Position numbers and translations under genes: made by a program. Source: Acridotheres tristis (lineage: Eukaryota; Chordata; Aves; Passeriformes; Sturnidae). Taken from it: a stretch of 64,000 nt of DNA. Location of the stretch: assembly GCA_037013685.1 (NCBI GenBank), contig CM072905.1:2677491-2741490 (forward strand), written 5' to 3'. Numbering within the stretch: position 1 is the first letter of the stretch; each line of letters begins with the position of its first letter. The notes under the pieces are model-generated. The model worked only from the letters and a program-made list of their open reading frames with translations. It ran no database searches and was not told where the DNA came from. This document shows positions 9,956-20,674 of this stretch, in pieces.

Positions 9956-12271
9956 CAGGCCCAAGATTTGCACTCAGGAATCAGCTCGAGGTGGGTTATA
10001 TTGAATACAGCTTTCAGGGCAAAGTGCTTAAAGCACATCCTAAAGTGCAGGGTCTGCCTGGCTGTGCATCTGTCCGTCTGTCTGTCTGTCTCCAGCCAAA
10101 CTCACCCCTGGAGTGGCTGTTTCTGCAGGATTTGTTCACAACAGTGCTGAGAGTGAGGAGAGAGGCTGTGGCTGGCCAGAGCTGCAGAGCTGGAGGCTCT
10201 GGAGCCAAACCTCTGCAAGATGTGGTAACACAAAGCTAATAAAGCGCCTCCGATGGAGTGCAAGGCAGAGGGAAGCTGTCTTTAGCCTTTACCAAAACCA
10301 CTGTCAGTCCTTTGCCTTTGCACGGCACAGCTCTAGCAAAGCTAATTGGGTTAGTGCCTTGCAGGGGGCTCTCAGAGCCTGCAGGAGGTGGGCTCTGCAA
10401 ACACCTTCCCCTTCAAGGCACACAGCGTTGCCTTTTTCACACCACAGCTCTCGCCCTGGCTTCTGTTCTCGAAAAGCAAAAGTCCCAGGCTGTTCTTCAG
10501 TATCAGCCATTACAGTGTTTCAGCTCTTTCCTCCCAGCCATTTTCAAATGTTCAACTTAAAAGGAAAATGTTTCATTTTAGGCCAAATTCCCCCCTTCCT
10601 CTCCCTTTTCCCTCTCTTCTCCTTCGTCCCCCCCTCCCCTTTTCTCTGGAAGAAGAACAAAGTCATTCAAATCAGGAAGCTGAGGAACTCCATGTATACT
10701 TTCCACTGGGACCTCAATCCCTACTGGTTTGGCATGATTTGATTGAAGTGTAATTTAATCCTTCATCATTTGTCATAATGTCATTTATATATAAAAACAA
10801 CACTGCATCCAAACTTCAGATCAGCACCGAGGAGCTCTCCAGGAGGGATGGGAAGGGGCAGAGGAGCTGTGCTGATGGAGAGGGGGGAGAGGAGCTGGCA
10901 GGCAGTGTCCCCCTCTCTGGGCAGGCACCAGGATGGAGCATGTCATAGTTAAGTCAGGTCACATCACGTTAGAGGAGCAGGGTTTGGATTCACAGGGAAG
11001 TGAAGGGGTGGCTGTGAGCACACCTGTGTGAAAGGGCTCAGCCTGGGTAGGTGAAATCCCTGGGCAGAGGTGAACAGCCTGGGTTTCACCTGGGCAGTGT
11101 TTGCTCTGGGAATTGCAGTACGATGGTGTCACTGCCCTCTGTCACCAGCTGAGAGCCTGCACACCTCAAACCTCATCTCTCTTTGTGCTAGAAGGGGAAT
11201 AAAGAGAAGAGCCCTTCCTTGTAGGAAATTTCTTCCCAGCCTCGCTCTGCCCCCATATGCAGGTTTCCTCCATCTCCTCCTCTTCAGAGTGATCTCTACA
11301 TTATTGCTGTTCATCTCCAGGTGCTGGGGTTGGGGTTGCAGCCGGGTTTTGTCACTGAGTCCCCCTCATGGAGCTTGTCAGTGAGGGAGCAGAGGCACCA
11401 GACTCATCTCAGGGCTGTAGGAAGCTGAGTCTTCATCCTTTTCATCAAATGTTCAGCTAAGTACAGCTGAAATATCAACCACCTTCATCCAAGAGGGGAC
11501 ACCTGGCAGAGGCCAGGCAGGGAGGCAGGTCAGGCTTCAGAGGGCTGGTGGCTCCTGCTGGTTTTGGGCTTGCTGCTCACAGATGGTGACCACAGACCAA
11601 GCACGGGCTGGCCCATGGAAGCTCTTCCCACTGCAGTGCTCCCTCTGTGCAAAGGGAGCTCCTGGATGGGCAGGAGGCTGGTGGAGAGGCAGGATCATCC
11701 CTGTGTTGCTGCTCCTGCTCTTCCCCCGCAGCTCTCACAGAATAAAAGCATTTTCTTGGTGCAGTATGGACCAAAAACCAGCCCAGGGGTAGCTGAGAGG
11801 TGTCAGGAAAGCTCTGCCCCTCAAAGCCCCAGGGTTTTTTTTTCCAGATCCTCACTGCTCAGGCAGGGTGAGGCACCCACCTGGCCCTGCACCTGCGGTT
11901 TCTCATCCCCTCTCAAGCTCCTGCCTCCCTGCTCCTTGCCTGAGTATTTTTGGCATGGTCAGGCCTCACAGGGAGGAATGTCCTGGGATGCACCACGGCT
12001 CATCCTCAGGAGAGCCTCTACACAACAGGAAGGTTACAGCTGACCTGCAAATGTCATGTGAGGGGTTGGACGGGGGGATTTTTTTGAGAGAGATGTTGAA
12101 CATCTTTACTTCCCCTTCCGATGTTCACTGAACACCCTAAAAGGAAGAAGGAGCAAGGGAAAGAGATAAACCTTATCCCTCAGAAAGAAAACATTCCTGG
12201 AGTCAGGGAATATCAGCCAGGCACTGCCTGCCTTCCTTCAGCCTGAGCTGTGCAGGGATCCCAGCAGCCAA
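9956..12271. other. No gene recognised; minor simple repeats
   Basis: A (TCTG)n tract lies at about 10070-10093. About 10740-10810 is AT-rich (homeodomain-like words, TATATATAAA). The rest is unique, GC-moderate sequence. A nuclear-receptor-like word, AGTCAGGTCACATCACG, sits near 10954. Open frames here have chance composition. Confidence 0.5.
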
Positions 12272-12942
12272 AGGCCTGGATATCCCAGAATCCAGAGCAT
12301 GGATATCCCAGAATCCAGAGCATGGATATCCCAGAATCCAGAGCATGGGTATTCCAGAATCCAGAGCCTGGATATTCCAGAATCCAGAGCATGGATATCC
12401 CAGAATCCAGAGCATGGATATCCCAGAATCCAGAACCTGGATATCCCAACAGTCAAAGCCTGGCTGTCCCAGAATCCAGGACCTGGATATCCCGGATCCA
12501 GAGCTTGGATATCCCAGAATCCAGAACCTGGATATTCCAGAATCCAGAACCTGGGTATTCCAGAATCCAGAGCCTGGATATCCCAACAGTCAAAGCCTGG
12601 ATGTCCCAGAATCCAGAAGCTGTTTATCCCAGAATCCAGAGCATGGATATCCCAGAATCCAGAACCTGGATATCCCAGAATCCAGAGCATGGATATCCCA
12701 GAATCCAGAGCATGGATATCCCAGAATCCAGAACCTGGATATCCCAGAATCCAGAGCATGGATATCCCAGAATCCAGAGCATGGATATCCCAGAATCCAG
12801 AGCCTGGATATTCCAGAATCCAGAACCTGGATATCCCAGAATCCAGAACCTGGATATCCCAGAATCCAGAGCATGGATATCCCAGAATCCAGAAGCTGGT
12901 TATCCCAGAATCCAGAGCTTGGATATCCCAGAATCCAGAGCC
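12272..12942. repeat. 23-bp minisatellite, about 29 units, open in many frames
   Basis: The consensus unit is GGATATCCCAGAATCCAGA followed by GCAT or GCCT/ACCT. Most units contain the palindrome GGATATCC. Because 23 is not a multiple of 3, successive units are read in rotating frames, so three units encode one 23-residue period (DIPESRAWISQNPEHGYPRIQ-like). All three plus frames stay open and the minus strand is largely open too. A variant unit (CCCAACAGTCAAAGCC) occurs at 12441 and 12578, showing a 137-bp higher-order duplication of about six units. The conceptual proteins are repeat artefacts in my view. Confidence 0.97.
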
Positions 12943-13379
12943 TTGCTCCCCGCTGGGGTTGGGACAAGAGGCAGAGGTTGGAGGCTGGTGGGGACAGCAC
13001 CCAGCACTCTCAGAGCCCTCCCTGTCCTGCCCCAGCCCCAAGGCACCAAGCTGCCAGCTCACCTGCAGTGTGGAGTGGTCTGACCTGCTGTGAAGCACCC
13101 ACAGAGAGGGCTGGGTGAGGGTGAGACCCCCACTCACCCCCACCAGGCTCCCATTGGGGTCAGGGCTCTGCCTCATCCCCCCCCTCTCCCAGCAGAGCAG
13201 GGTGTCTATTCACAGCACTTGTCAAAAATTAAAGCAGAACCTTCTTTCAAATGTTCCATCTGTAACTTGGCTGCCAGAAAAGCGATTCTTCCTCCAAAAA
13301 AAATTTGCATTTAAAATTCCAAATATGCACTTTTGCTCAGACGAAAGAATGTGTGTTCCTGCTTTCAAGTCGGGCTCCC
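12943..13379. other. No feature recognised
   Basis: GC-rich unique sequence to about 13200, then a transition to AT-rich DNA with an A run near 13300. No exon or transposon is seen. Confidence 0.45.
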
Positions 13380-13720
13380 TGTGACCTCTAGGTTTTAATA
13401 ATTTCAGCAAAGTGTCATTTGACAATTCAAATACAGGCCGTAAGCACAGGAAAGTAAATGTCCTTTAAGATAAGCACATATTATATTGAGAGTTGATGAT
13501 GAGAAGATTTCACCTACAGCTAGGAACTTCAGAGCAATGTGTATGACACTTCTGCATATTAAAAACCGCTTTGGTGAAATATTGGCATTTCCAGATTTCA
13601 GCTTTGCCGGTGCTTAAGCATTTCCACTGTTTAATTCATAAGAAGGTGTGATGGCCTTGTGTATAGAGGGTTCACTGTTTAGCTTTTGCTTCCCAATTAA
13701 AAATAAATCAGCACTCAAAT
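13380..13720. promoter_or_regulatory. Candidate conserved non-coding element
   Basis: This repeat-free AT-rich block follows GC-rich repeats. It contains TTTTAATAATTTCAG, CCCAATTAAAAATAAATC near 13692-13709 and a GATGATGAGAAGAT stretch, consistent with homeodomain-type and other factor sites. No open frame of interest is present. The call rests on texture alone. Confidence 0.28.
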
Positions 13721-14913
13721 CCTGCTGGCTGCTGATCCGAGGGGCTGAAGGACCACAGCTGGGTGGCCAAAATCTGTGCTGCCAACCCTGTCCTGGCCCA
13801 GGGATGTGCAGGGGGCTGAGACGGATTCCCCCCAAGCTCTGAGCCCTCAGGATCTGCTCATGGGGTTCCCCCCTCACTCTCTGGTTTCCCCAGCTCCCCT
13901 GGGTTTTGTTGTGCAGCCCCAGCCCCTTGTACGGGCTCTTATCACCCCAGCACCCAGCCCAAACCCCCAGCGAGCACCAGATCATAGTTAATAGGGCTCC
14001 CTGTGGTCCCTGCTAATCCATCCCAGGGCTGCACAGCCCTGCCTCTGTTTGCCTGAGGTACATGGGAGCCTCAGAGCTGCCCCAAACAGAGCCTTTTTCA
14101 TGAAAACTGCTTCATTCAACACCTTCTAAGGGCTGCGGGCGCAGGGAGGGGGCAAGTTTACACAGATGCTTGTGTCTCAGGGCTCGCTAGCAGGTGTCTC
14201 CTAACTTTACACAGACCACCCTCACACTAAAGGGACTCCTTTGCTTTGAGCCTGTTTGAGTTGCATGGCTTTGGTCTCCAGGTTCCTGTCCTGCAGGCGA
14301 TTTATGGCTTTGCCGGCTGACAATGCTGCCGTGAGCACAGGGACGGCTGGCTGGGGCAGGGTGGCTTCACAGCTCCCTCACATAGCTGGGATCCCCTGCC
14401 CATGGAATCCCCAGGCTTTCCAGGGAAAGGAAAACAACACCACCATCCCTACGGGGCTGTGGGGTCTTTCGTTTGTTTGTTTGTTTGTTTGAAATGGGTC
14501 AGGGGGGTGTGGGGGGAAGAGTTAATGATAGGTTTAGGCAAAGAATTTCCTCTGAATCTGGCCATTTTCTGTTGCTGAGGTCATATGACAGCTGAGATTA
14601 CACAATTAGAAATGTTTGGAGGCATTCCTTCAGTGAGAGGGGAGGAGGGAAGATATTTAGGGTTTGCTGTCTGTAGCTTGGGGAACAGACACGTGGAGAG
14701 CTCTCCTGTGTAGGGGTGATGATGGAGAGCACTGCCTCCTTCCCAAAGGGTACTGGGGAGCTCCAGCTCTGCTCCTCAGGGAGAATTCGGGGTTCCTCAG
14801 GCTTTGGGAAGCTTGGGTTGGGCTGTTGCAAGATTTGTGTCCCTCTTTGCCATTCTCTGAAATGTCTTTGGTTCTCATTGGGATTTAGTGGGGAGGAAAT
14901 GTTATTGGGGTGA
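13721..14913. other. No gene recognised; short (GTTT)n
   Basis: The sequence is unique apart from (GTTT)5 at 14471-14491. No splice-bounded exon or RNA gene was recognised. Confidence 0.5.
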
Positions 14914-15108
14914 AGGGTTTGGGTTGGAGAGGACCTTAAAGATCCATGGACAGGGACACCTTCCACTGTCCCAGAGTGCTCCAAGCCTCATCCAACCTGG
15001 CCTTGGACACTTCCAGGGATCCAGGGACAGCCACAGCTGCTCTGGGCACCCTGTGCCAGGGCTACCCACCCTCCCAGGGAACAATTCCTTCCCAATATCC
15101 CATCCCTA
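14914..15108 (-). mobile_element. CR1 LINE 3' fragment
   Basis: The plus strand reads 'gggtttgggttggagagg', 'accttaaagatcc', 'cagggacaccttccactgtc', 'ccttggacacttccagggat', 'ccagggacagccacagctgc' and 'cttcccaatatcccatccc'. This is the reverse complement of a songbird-type CR1 tail. The terminal octamer repeats are not preserved. It is 5'-truncated and non-coding. Confidence 0.9.
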
Positions 15109-15499
15109 AGTGCCTCCCCAGCTGGTGCAGGAGCAGGGATGGGTGCTCAGAGATATAAATGGCATTTCTAGTCCATGTCCTTATCTGGTGCAACGAGGAG
15201 TAGCCACAAGATTCATCTCCTGCTGCTGCTTTATCAGCTCCCACTGGAAGGGAAAGGAGGACAGGCTCCTGCTGATCACAGGGAGGTTATTGGCTGAGTT
15301 TATTCTTGGCTGCTTGATAAGTCCATGCTTCAGCCCTCATCCCTCAGATCATTTAATATTTCGCTCCTGACAGGGCTGTAGAGGCACCAGTTGAAGGCAG
15401 CTGAAGTGTGTCAGGCACTGGACTATCCCCCCAAAGCTGCTGGTGCCACTGGGAGGGTCCCAGCAATCTCTGAGGATGACTTCCCGTGCCCCCAGCCCC
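15109..15499. other. No feature recognised
   Basis: Unique sequence between the CR1 fragment and an AT-rich block. Confidence 0.45.
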
Positions 15500-15790
15500 T
15501 GCCTCTCTCACACAATGCTTTGTAAAAGCTGTAAAGGATTAGTTTGGAGAGGCACGATGAAAAATAAATGACTTTGTTGTGCTTTTGGAACAAAATAATG
15601 CTTTAATAGCAGAATCCTTTTCAAAGTTAGCAGTTAAGAGTAAGCAGTACTTTAGGCAATCCAGGCATCTGCTGCAGGGACTTTCCCTCGTAATTAGTTA
15701 ATGAGCTTGATGTACTTTTCCCATCTAATTAAGATGCCATCCTTTTAGCCTTGCTAGGAAAGGTAAACTTTTGAGACATGTTAGAAACAG
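15500..15790. promoter_or_regulatory. Candidate conserved non-coding element
   Basis: The block is AT-rich and repeat-free, with dense homeodomain-like words: CGTAATTAGTTAATGAGC near 15689 and CATCTAATTAAGATG near 15722, the latter a near-palindrome. It lies directly beside a large minisatellite yet is itself free of repeats. Function is inferred. Confidence 0.33.
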
Positions 15791-15860
15791 ATCTCCTCGT
15801 GGCTGGGGGAGGTGAGTGTCAGTCTGTGTATGAGAGCTGAGCAGCTGACCATCACAGGGT

Positions 15861-16787
15861 GTGACCACATCTGTGTCCATCCCCAGCCTGGCCATCCTCA
15901 CTGTGGCCTGTGTCCATCCCCAGCCTGACCATCCTCCTCACTGTGACCTGTGTCCATCCCCAGCCTGGCCATCCACCTCACTGTGGCCTGTGTCCATCCC
16001 CAGTCTGGCCATCCTCCCCGCTGTGACCTGTGTCCATCCCCAGCCTGGCCATCCACCTCACTGTGACCTGTGTCCATCCCCAGCCTGGCCATCCTCCTCA
16101 CTGTGACCTGTGTCCATCCCCAGCCTGGCCATCCTCCCCACTGTGACCTGTGTCCATCCCCAGCCTGGCCATCCTCCCCACTGTGACCTGTGTCCATCCC
16201 CAGCCTGGCCATCCTCCTCACTGTGACCTGTGTCCATCCCCAGCCTGGCCATCCTCCCCACTGTGACCTGTGTCCATCCCCAGCCTGGCCATCCTCCTCA
16301 CTGTGACCTGTGTCCATCCCCAGTCTGGCCATCCTCCTCACTGTGACCTGTGTCCATCCCCAGCCTGGCCATCCTCCTCACTGTGACCTGTGTCCATCCC
16401 CAGCCTGGCCATCCTCCTCACACTGAGCTGTGTCCATCCCCAGCCTGGCCATCCACCTCACTGTGGCCTGTGTCCATCCCCAGCCTGACCATCCTCCTCA
16501 CTGTGACCTGTGTCCATTCCCCAGCCTGGCCATCCTCCCCACTGTGACCTGTGTCCATCCCCAGCCTGGCCATCCTCCCCACTGTGACCTGTGTCCATCC
16601 CCAGCCTGGCCATCCTCCTCACACTGAGCTGTGTCCATCCCCAGCCTGGCCATCCTCACTGTGACCTGTGTCCATCCCCAGCCTGGCCATCCTCCTCACA
16701 CTGAGCTGTGTCCATCCCCAGCCTGGCCATCCTCCCCACTGTGACCTGTGTCCATCCCCAGCCTGGCCATCCTCCTCAGTGTGAGCC
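15861..16787. repeat. 40-bp minisatellite, about 23 units
   Basis: The unit is CTGTGACCTGTGTCCATCCC followed by CAGCCTGGCCATCCTCCTCA. Variants have CCCCA or CACCTCA at the right end, 'ctgtggcctg', or 'cacactgagctg' in place of 'ctgtgacctg'. The period is 40 bp apart from a few small insertions and deletions near 16516 and 16650-16690. Three units make one 40-residue period on either strand, which explains the Gly/Trp-rich minus-strand open frames. The high identity between neighbouring units suggests recent homogenisation. Confidence 0.97.
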
Positions 16788-17110
16788 CAGGTAAAGGTGC
16801 TCAGTAGGACCCCAGAGCAGAGTTTGGGGTGGGACAGCTCTTTCCCAATTCCCTGCAAACTTGTGAGTCCATCTGCACGAGCAGAGGGGGTGTGCACATG
16901 TGAAGAAACACCCCAGATCCAAAGAGAAGCCGCAGATCTCACTAAAGTCAGTGGTTTCCCCCAAACTCAAAAGAAAGAGCTGCTTTGAAAGACCTCTGAG
17001 GGCTGGGAGCTGCAGGCCTGATGGTTGGTCAGGGCTGCAGGCTCAGAGTTTTCTCTGGCAGCAAATGAAAGCAGCCACAGCTCCAGTAGCTGGAAGCTGC
17101 CTGTGTGCTG
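16788..17110. other. Unique spacer between two minisatellites
   Basis: About 320 bases of unique sequence separate the 40-bp array from the next array. No gene is recognised. Confidence 0.5.
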
Positions 17111-17486
17111 GAGTGCCAAAATACAGGAGAGAGCACTGGGAGCAGGGATCCAAGAGGAGCAGGGATGGAGTGCCAAAACACAGGAGAGAGCATTGGGAGC
17201 AGGGATCCAAGAGGGGGAAAACACTGGAGAGAGAGCATTGGGAGCAGGGATGGAGTGCCAAAACACAAGAGACAGCACTGGGATAAGGATCCAAGAGTGC
17301 CAAAACACAGGAGAGAGCACTGGGATAAGGATCCAAGAGGGGCAGGGATGGAGTGCCAAAATACAGGAGAGAGGACTGGGAGCAGGAATAGAGTGCCAAA
17401 ACACAAGAGACAGCACTGGGATAAGGATCCAAGAGTACCAAAACATAGGAGAGAGCACTGGGAGCAGGGGTCCAAGAGGAGCAGGC
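17111..17486. repeat. Composite minisatellite, units of about 40-57 bp
   Basis: Units start AGTGCCAAAACACAGGAGAG and continue AGCACTGGGAGCAGGGATCC or AGCACTGGGATAAGGATCC, then AAGAG with or without GAGCAGGGATGG. Starts of 'gtgccaaa' or its 'gtaccaaa' variant are spaced 57, 85, 42, 56, 40 and 42 bases apart. The array is therefore a mosaic of a 42-bp core and an optional extra segment. Confidence 0.92.
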
Positions 17487-18379
17487 ACAGGGACCCGCTG
17501 GCTCCTGTGCTGAGTTTGCACAAACACCTTCACCAGGGCTGCAGGAGGGACAGGTACTGGGAGCAGAGCCCCTGGTGAGCCCTGCTTGAGGCAGAAATCC
17601 CTTTGGACGGCACAGGAGACAACATCCACGAGCTCCCATCACTTTTACAGCTCCACCCATTGTGCTACAAACCATCTGCAAGCACAGGGCTCTGGGATGT
17701 GGCTCTGCTGGTGATGTGGGAGCAGCTCCAGCCCCAGGTCAGGATGGAGGAGACTCAGTAAAGCAGAGGGGCTGCTGCCTTCCACAGCCAGACCCTGAAC
17801 TGCAGGCCACCCTGGCATGTCTGTCAGCCTCTTTTCCCAGCTGACCCCATTTTCATACGTTCCCCCTTCATAGCTGGGCTCCAAAGGATGGATATATTTC
17901 CTCCTGGCCTGCAAACGTGCTGATGGGATTTAAATATGAAAAGCATTGCTCTCTGTGCAAGTTAAGCCTTTGGTTAAAAGTGCAGGATGTTAAGAGGTGC
18001 AGGATTTTTTTTTGTCTCTTGTAAGGTCTTTTTCAGTGTTCCTTATGAGATGGTGTTGAAAGTCTCTGTAATATAATGATCCCACACGTGTATATGCAAT
18101 ATCTCTCCCCCCTCTATGCAGATTTTTCCCAGCTAATTTCACAGTTTACTCCATTAAATCCTTGCCATCCTTTGCCATGAACTCTGGAGGTTTTGCTGCC
18201 ACATGGTGCATGTGGCTGCTGCTTGTGTATCTGCCTGGAATTAATGTGGGCAGCCTTCATCTCCTGCAGCTTTTCTGCAAAGATCAATGGGCTTAATCCT
18301 TGGCCTCCAGGATCTGTTGAGCTCTCTGCCTCTTGCCCTGTGGTCCAACTTTTCCTTGGCAGCCCTTGAGTAAAAGTTT
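17487..18379. other. No gene recognised
   Basis: Unique sequence. About 17920-18180 is AT-rich and repeat-free and might be regulatory, but without a distinctive motif cluster. No exon or RNA gene was recognised. Confidence 0.45.
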
Positions 18380-18590
18380 CATAGAATTACAGGCTGGTTT
18401 GGCTTGGGATGAACCTTAAAGATCATTTGTTCCACCCCCCCATGCCATGTGCAGGGACATCTTCCACTAGAACAGATTGCCCAGAGTCCCATCCAGCCTG
18501 GCCTTGAATATTTCCACCAGGGATGGGATGTGTTTGGAAAATTCTAGTGATGGATTGACCTCCCTTCAGTTTATGAAATTCCAGCTCACA
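18380..18590 (-). mobile_element. CR1 LINE 3' fragment, degraded
   Basis: The plus strand begins 'catagaattacaggctggtt', then 'gaaccttaaagatcatttgt', 'catgccatgtgcagggacat', 'cagattgcccagagtcccat' and 'ggccttgaatatttccacca'. A later stretch, 'gacctcccttcagtttatg', matches a more internal CR1 part, which implies an internal deletion near 18535. Divergence is higher than in the copies at 14914 and 31529, suggesting an older insertion. Confidence 0.82.
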
Positions 18591-19199
18591 GACTCAGAGG
18601 GCTGAGCCAGGAGGTGTCCCTTGGAGTAGCAGGACCCTTTCCTGAGCCACAGCTCCCTTGGGGCTCCTGGGCAGCTGGAATTGGGAATTATCCCACACCT
18701 TCACTACTGCTCATCCCCACCCAGGTTTGGAGGACTGGTGCTGCAGACAGCTCCTTGTTACCCCCAGAATAAGAGTAAAAAGGTAGAAAAGGGAGCAATC
18801 ATGGGTCCAGATGCAATTTCACAGCTCATAATCATCTCCTCCAACCCTTTAGTCAGATTTTCCTGCATGGGTCACCCCAAGGCTTCATGCACAGCCCAGT
18901 TCTGTCAGGGGTGTTCTTCCCATTGTCTTTCGTGGGCCATAAATCCTGAAGGTGACCCTCAGCTGCCCTCTCCCTCAGCACCAGGCACCCCCTGCTCCCT
19001 CTGGGATGGCATTCCTTGGCTCAGGAGCCTTGGCACAAGGCAGGGACAAGAGGGGACACTCGGTCAGGCTGCAGACTCTGACACACACACACACACACAC
19101 ACACACAGAGCTTCCTCTGCCCAGCCCAAAAATAATAATAAAAAAAAAGATAAAGCAGGGATGAGAAGACAAAGAAAGAAAAGCGAGGCAGGAAAACAA
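18591..19199. other. No gene recognised; (AC)13 microsatellite
   Basis: Unique sequence holding an (AC)13 tract at 19081-19107 and a short A-rich run at 19128-19150. No exon was recognised. Confidence 0.7.
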
Positions 19200-19830
19200 C
19201 ACGAGGAGGTTATGGCTATAAAACACATTTTGGCAAAGAGCTTCCCCCATAAACTTCCCCAGGCACAAGGCAGCGGGGTGAGCGGGGAGACAAATTCCCT
19301 TCCTGCTCGCCAAAGCAGGCACACCTGGCTGCTGCCACTGTCCCTGCTGCCACCTCGGTGTCCCCAGAGAGGGGCTGCCAGTCATTCGGGGGTGCTTTGA
19401 AGCGGGCACAAAGGAGCAAGTCATTTGAGACGCTTCCTGCCTGGTGGCCTGTATCAGCCTGTGAATCATCCCCGGCGCTCCCGCTTAATCCGCTTGTGCA
19501 TCTTTGAAGCCTTTTCTGTCTTGCAAACAAATGATCAACTGCAACTTATTTTTAATCCATTAAAAGGTTCCAGATATTCCCCCCTGTAAAAAAAATAAAA
19601 AAATATAAAAAAATATAAAACAACAAAATACCCGGCCTTGGAACCTCAGGGAGGAGAGAGTTTTGTAAGTATTGACTCGGTCTCTGCTGAGCACAGCCAA
19701 ATATTAGCATCAATTTGTGACTTGCTTGCAAGGAAGAAATGTCAAAGGTTCAGCTTTTGCTGTGAGCTAATCCTGGCTATTAAAATACCAGGATCTCAAG
19801 GAAAGTAGCTACAAGATGGTGTCAAAATAT
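19200..19830. promoter_or_regulatory. Candidate conserved non-coding element
   Basis: A repeat-poor block runs from GC-balanced sequence with intact CpGs (about 19260-19490) into AT-rich sequence. It includes CAACTTATTTTTAATCCATT near 19542 and CAAATATTAGCATCAATTTG near 19699, the latter with POU/homeodomain character. An AAAAATATAAA-type tract sits at 19588-19620. Regulatory role is inferred. Confidence 0.3.
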
Positions 19831-20364
19831 ACTGGATACAGAATTGTGTATGGCACATTTGATCCAAAGGACCACAGAGCCAAGTCTGGTTTGGGAAAGA
19901 AATCCAGGGACTGTTGTCTTCCTTTGCAGCTGGATGTACCTGGAAGGACACTGCTCTGCTCCCAGACATTTATATAACCACCCTCCCATTAAGTTTGATG
20001 GGAATTAATTGATGCTTTCCATTCCTTGTTTCATGTTTTGCTCTGAACAAAAAAACTCCTAAAATTACAAAATCCAGCTGAAACTTAATTGAAAACAACA
20101 AGTTCTGGCTTCACATAAATTATGGCCAAAGTTGCCATTTTAAAGAACAGTTGTTTTTGTTGTTGTTGTTGTTGTTGTGTTTTAATGCTGAACTATAAAT
20201 CAGCTCAAATGGAGTTCAAATCAGCTCAAAATTGGGACCAGGTTTGAGGAGGTTGAAACCTCAAGGAGGTTGAAATCTTGAGCAAAAGGTTTTGGGAACA
20301 GCTCAGCTGAGCTCCGGACTTGCAAGGATCCAATAGGCCCCAGGATTTTGTACTGGACATTTCC
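19831..20364. other. No gene recognised; (TTG)7 microsatellite
   Basis: Unique sequence with a (TTG)n tract at 20157-20178. No exon or RNA gene is seen. Confidence 0.6.
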
Positions 20365-20674
20365 CAACCCCTAAAGGGGCTCTGAGAGAGGTGGAGAGAG
20401 ATTTTGGACAAGGGCCTGGAGTGACAGGACAAAGGGAATGGCTTCAAAATGACAGAGGGCAGGTCTGGATGGGATTTTGGGGAGAAATCCTTTGCTGTGA
20501 GGGTGGGTAGGTCCTGGCAGGGGATGTCCAGAGCAGCTGTGGCTGCCCCTGGATTCCTGGAGTGTCCAAGGCCAGGCTGGACATTGGAGCTTGGAGCAGC
20601 CTGGGACAGTGGGAGGTGTCCCTGCTCACTTTAAATGACCTTTAAAGGTCCCTTCCTATTCCATGGTTCTGTGC
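20365..20674 (+). mobile_element. CR1 LINE 3' fragment, the longest plus-strand copy
   Basis: The order is that of a sense CR1 tail: 'ctaaaggggctctgagagag', 'caagggcctggagtgacagg', 'acaaagggaatggcttcaaa', 'ggagaaatcctttgctgtga', 'gtgtccaaggccaggctgga', 'cagtgggaggtgtccctgc', 'tttaaaggtcccttcc' and a terminal 'ccatggttctgtg'. No coding part of the CR1 ORF is retained. Confidence 0.9.

Noticed and set aside
12238..13176. 312-codon minus-strand frame, the longest in the window
   Set aside because: It lies mostly within the 23-bp tandem array and has equally long competitors on the other strand and in other frames.
15898..16341. 147-codon Gly/Trp-rich minus-strand frame
   Set aside because: It is the translation of the 40-bp minisatellite, with a period equal to three units.
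12272..17486. CRISPR-like array
   Set aside because: Units are directly tandem without unique spacers, and CR1 elements show a vertebrate genome.
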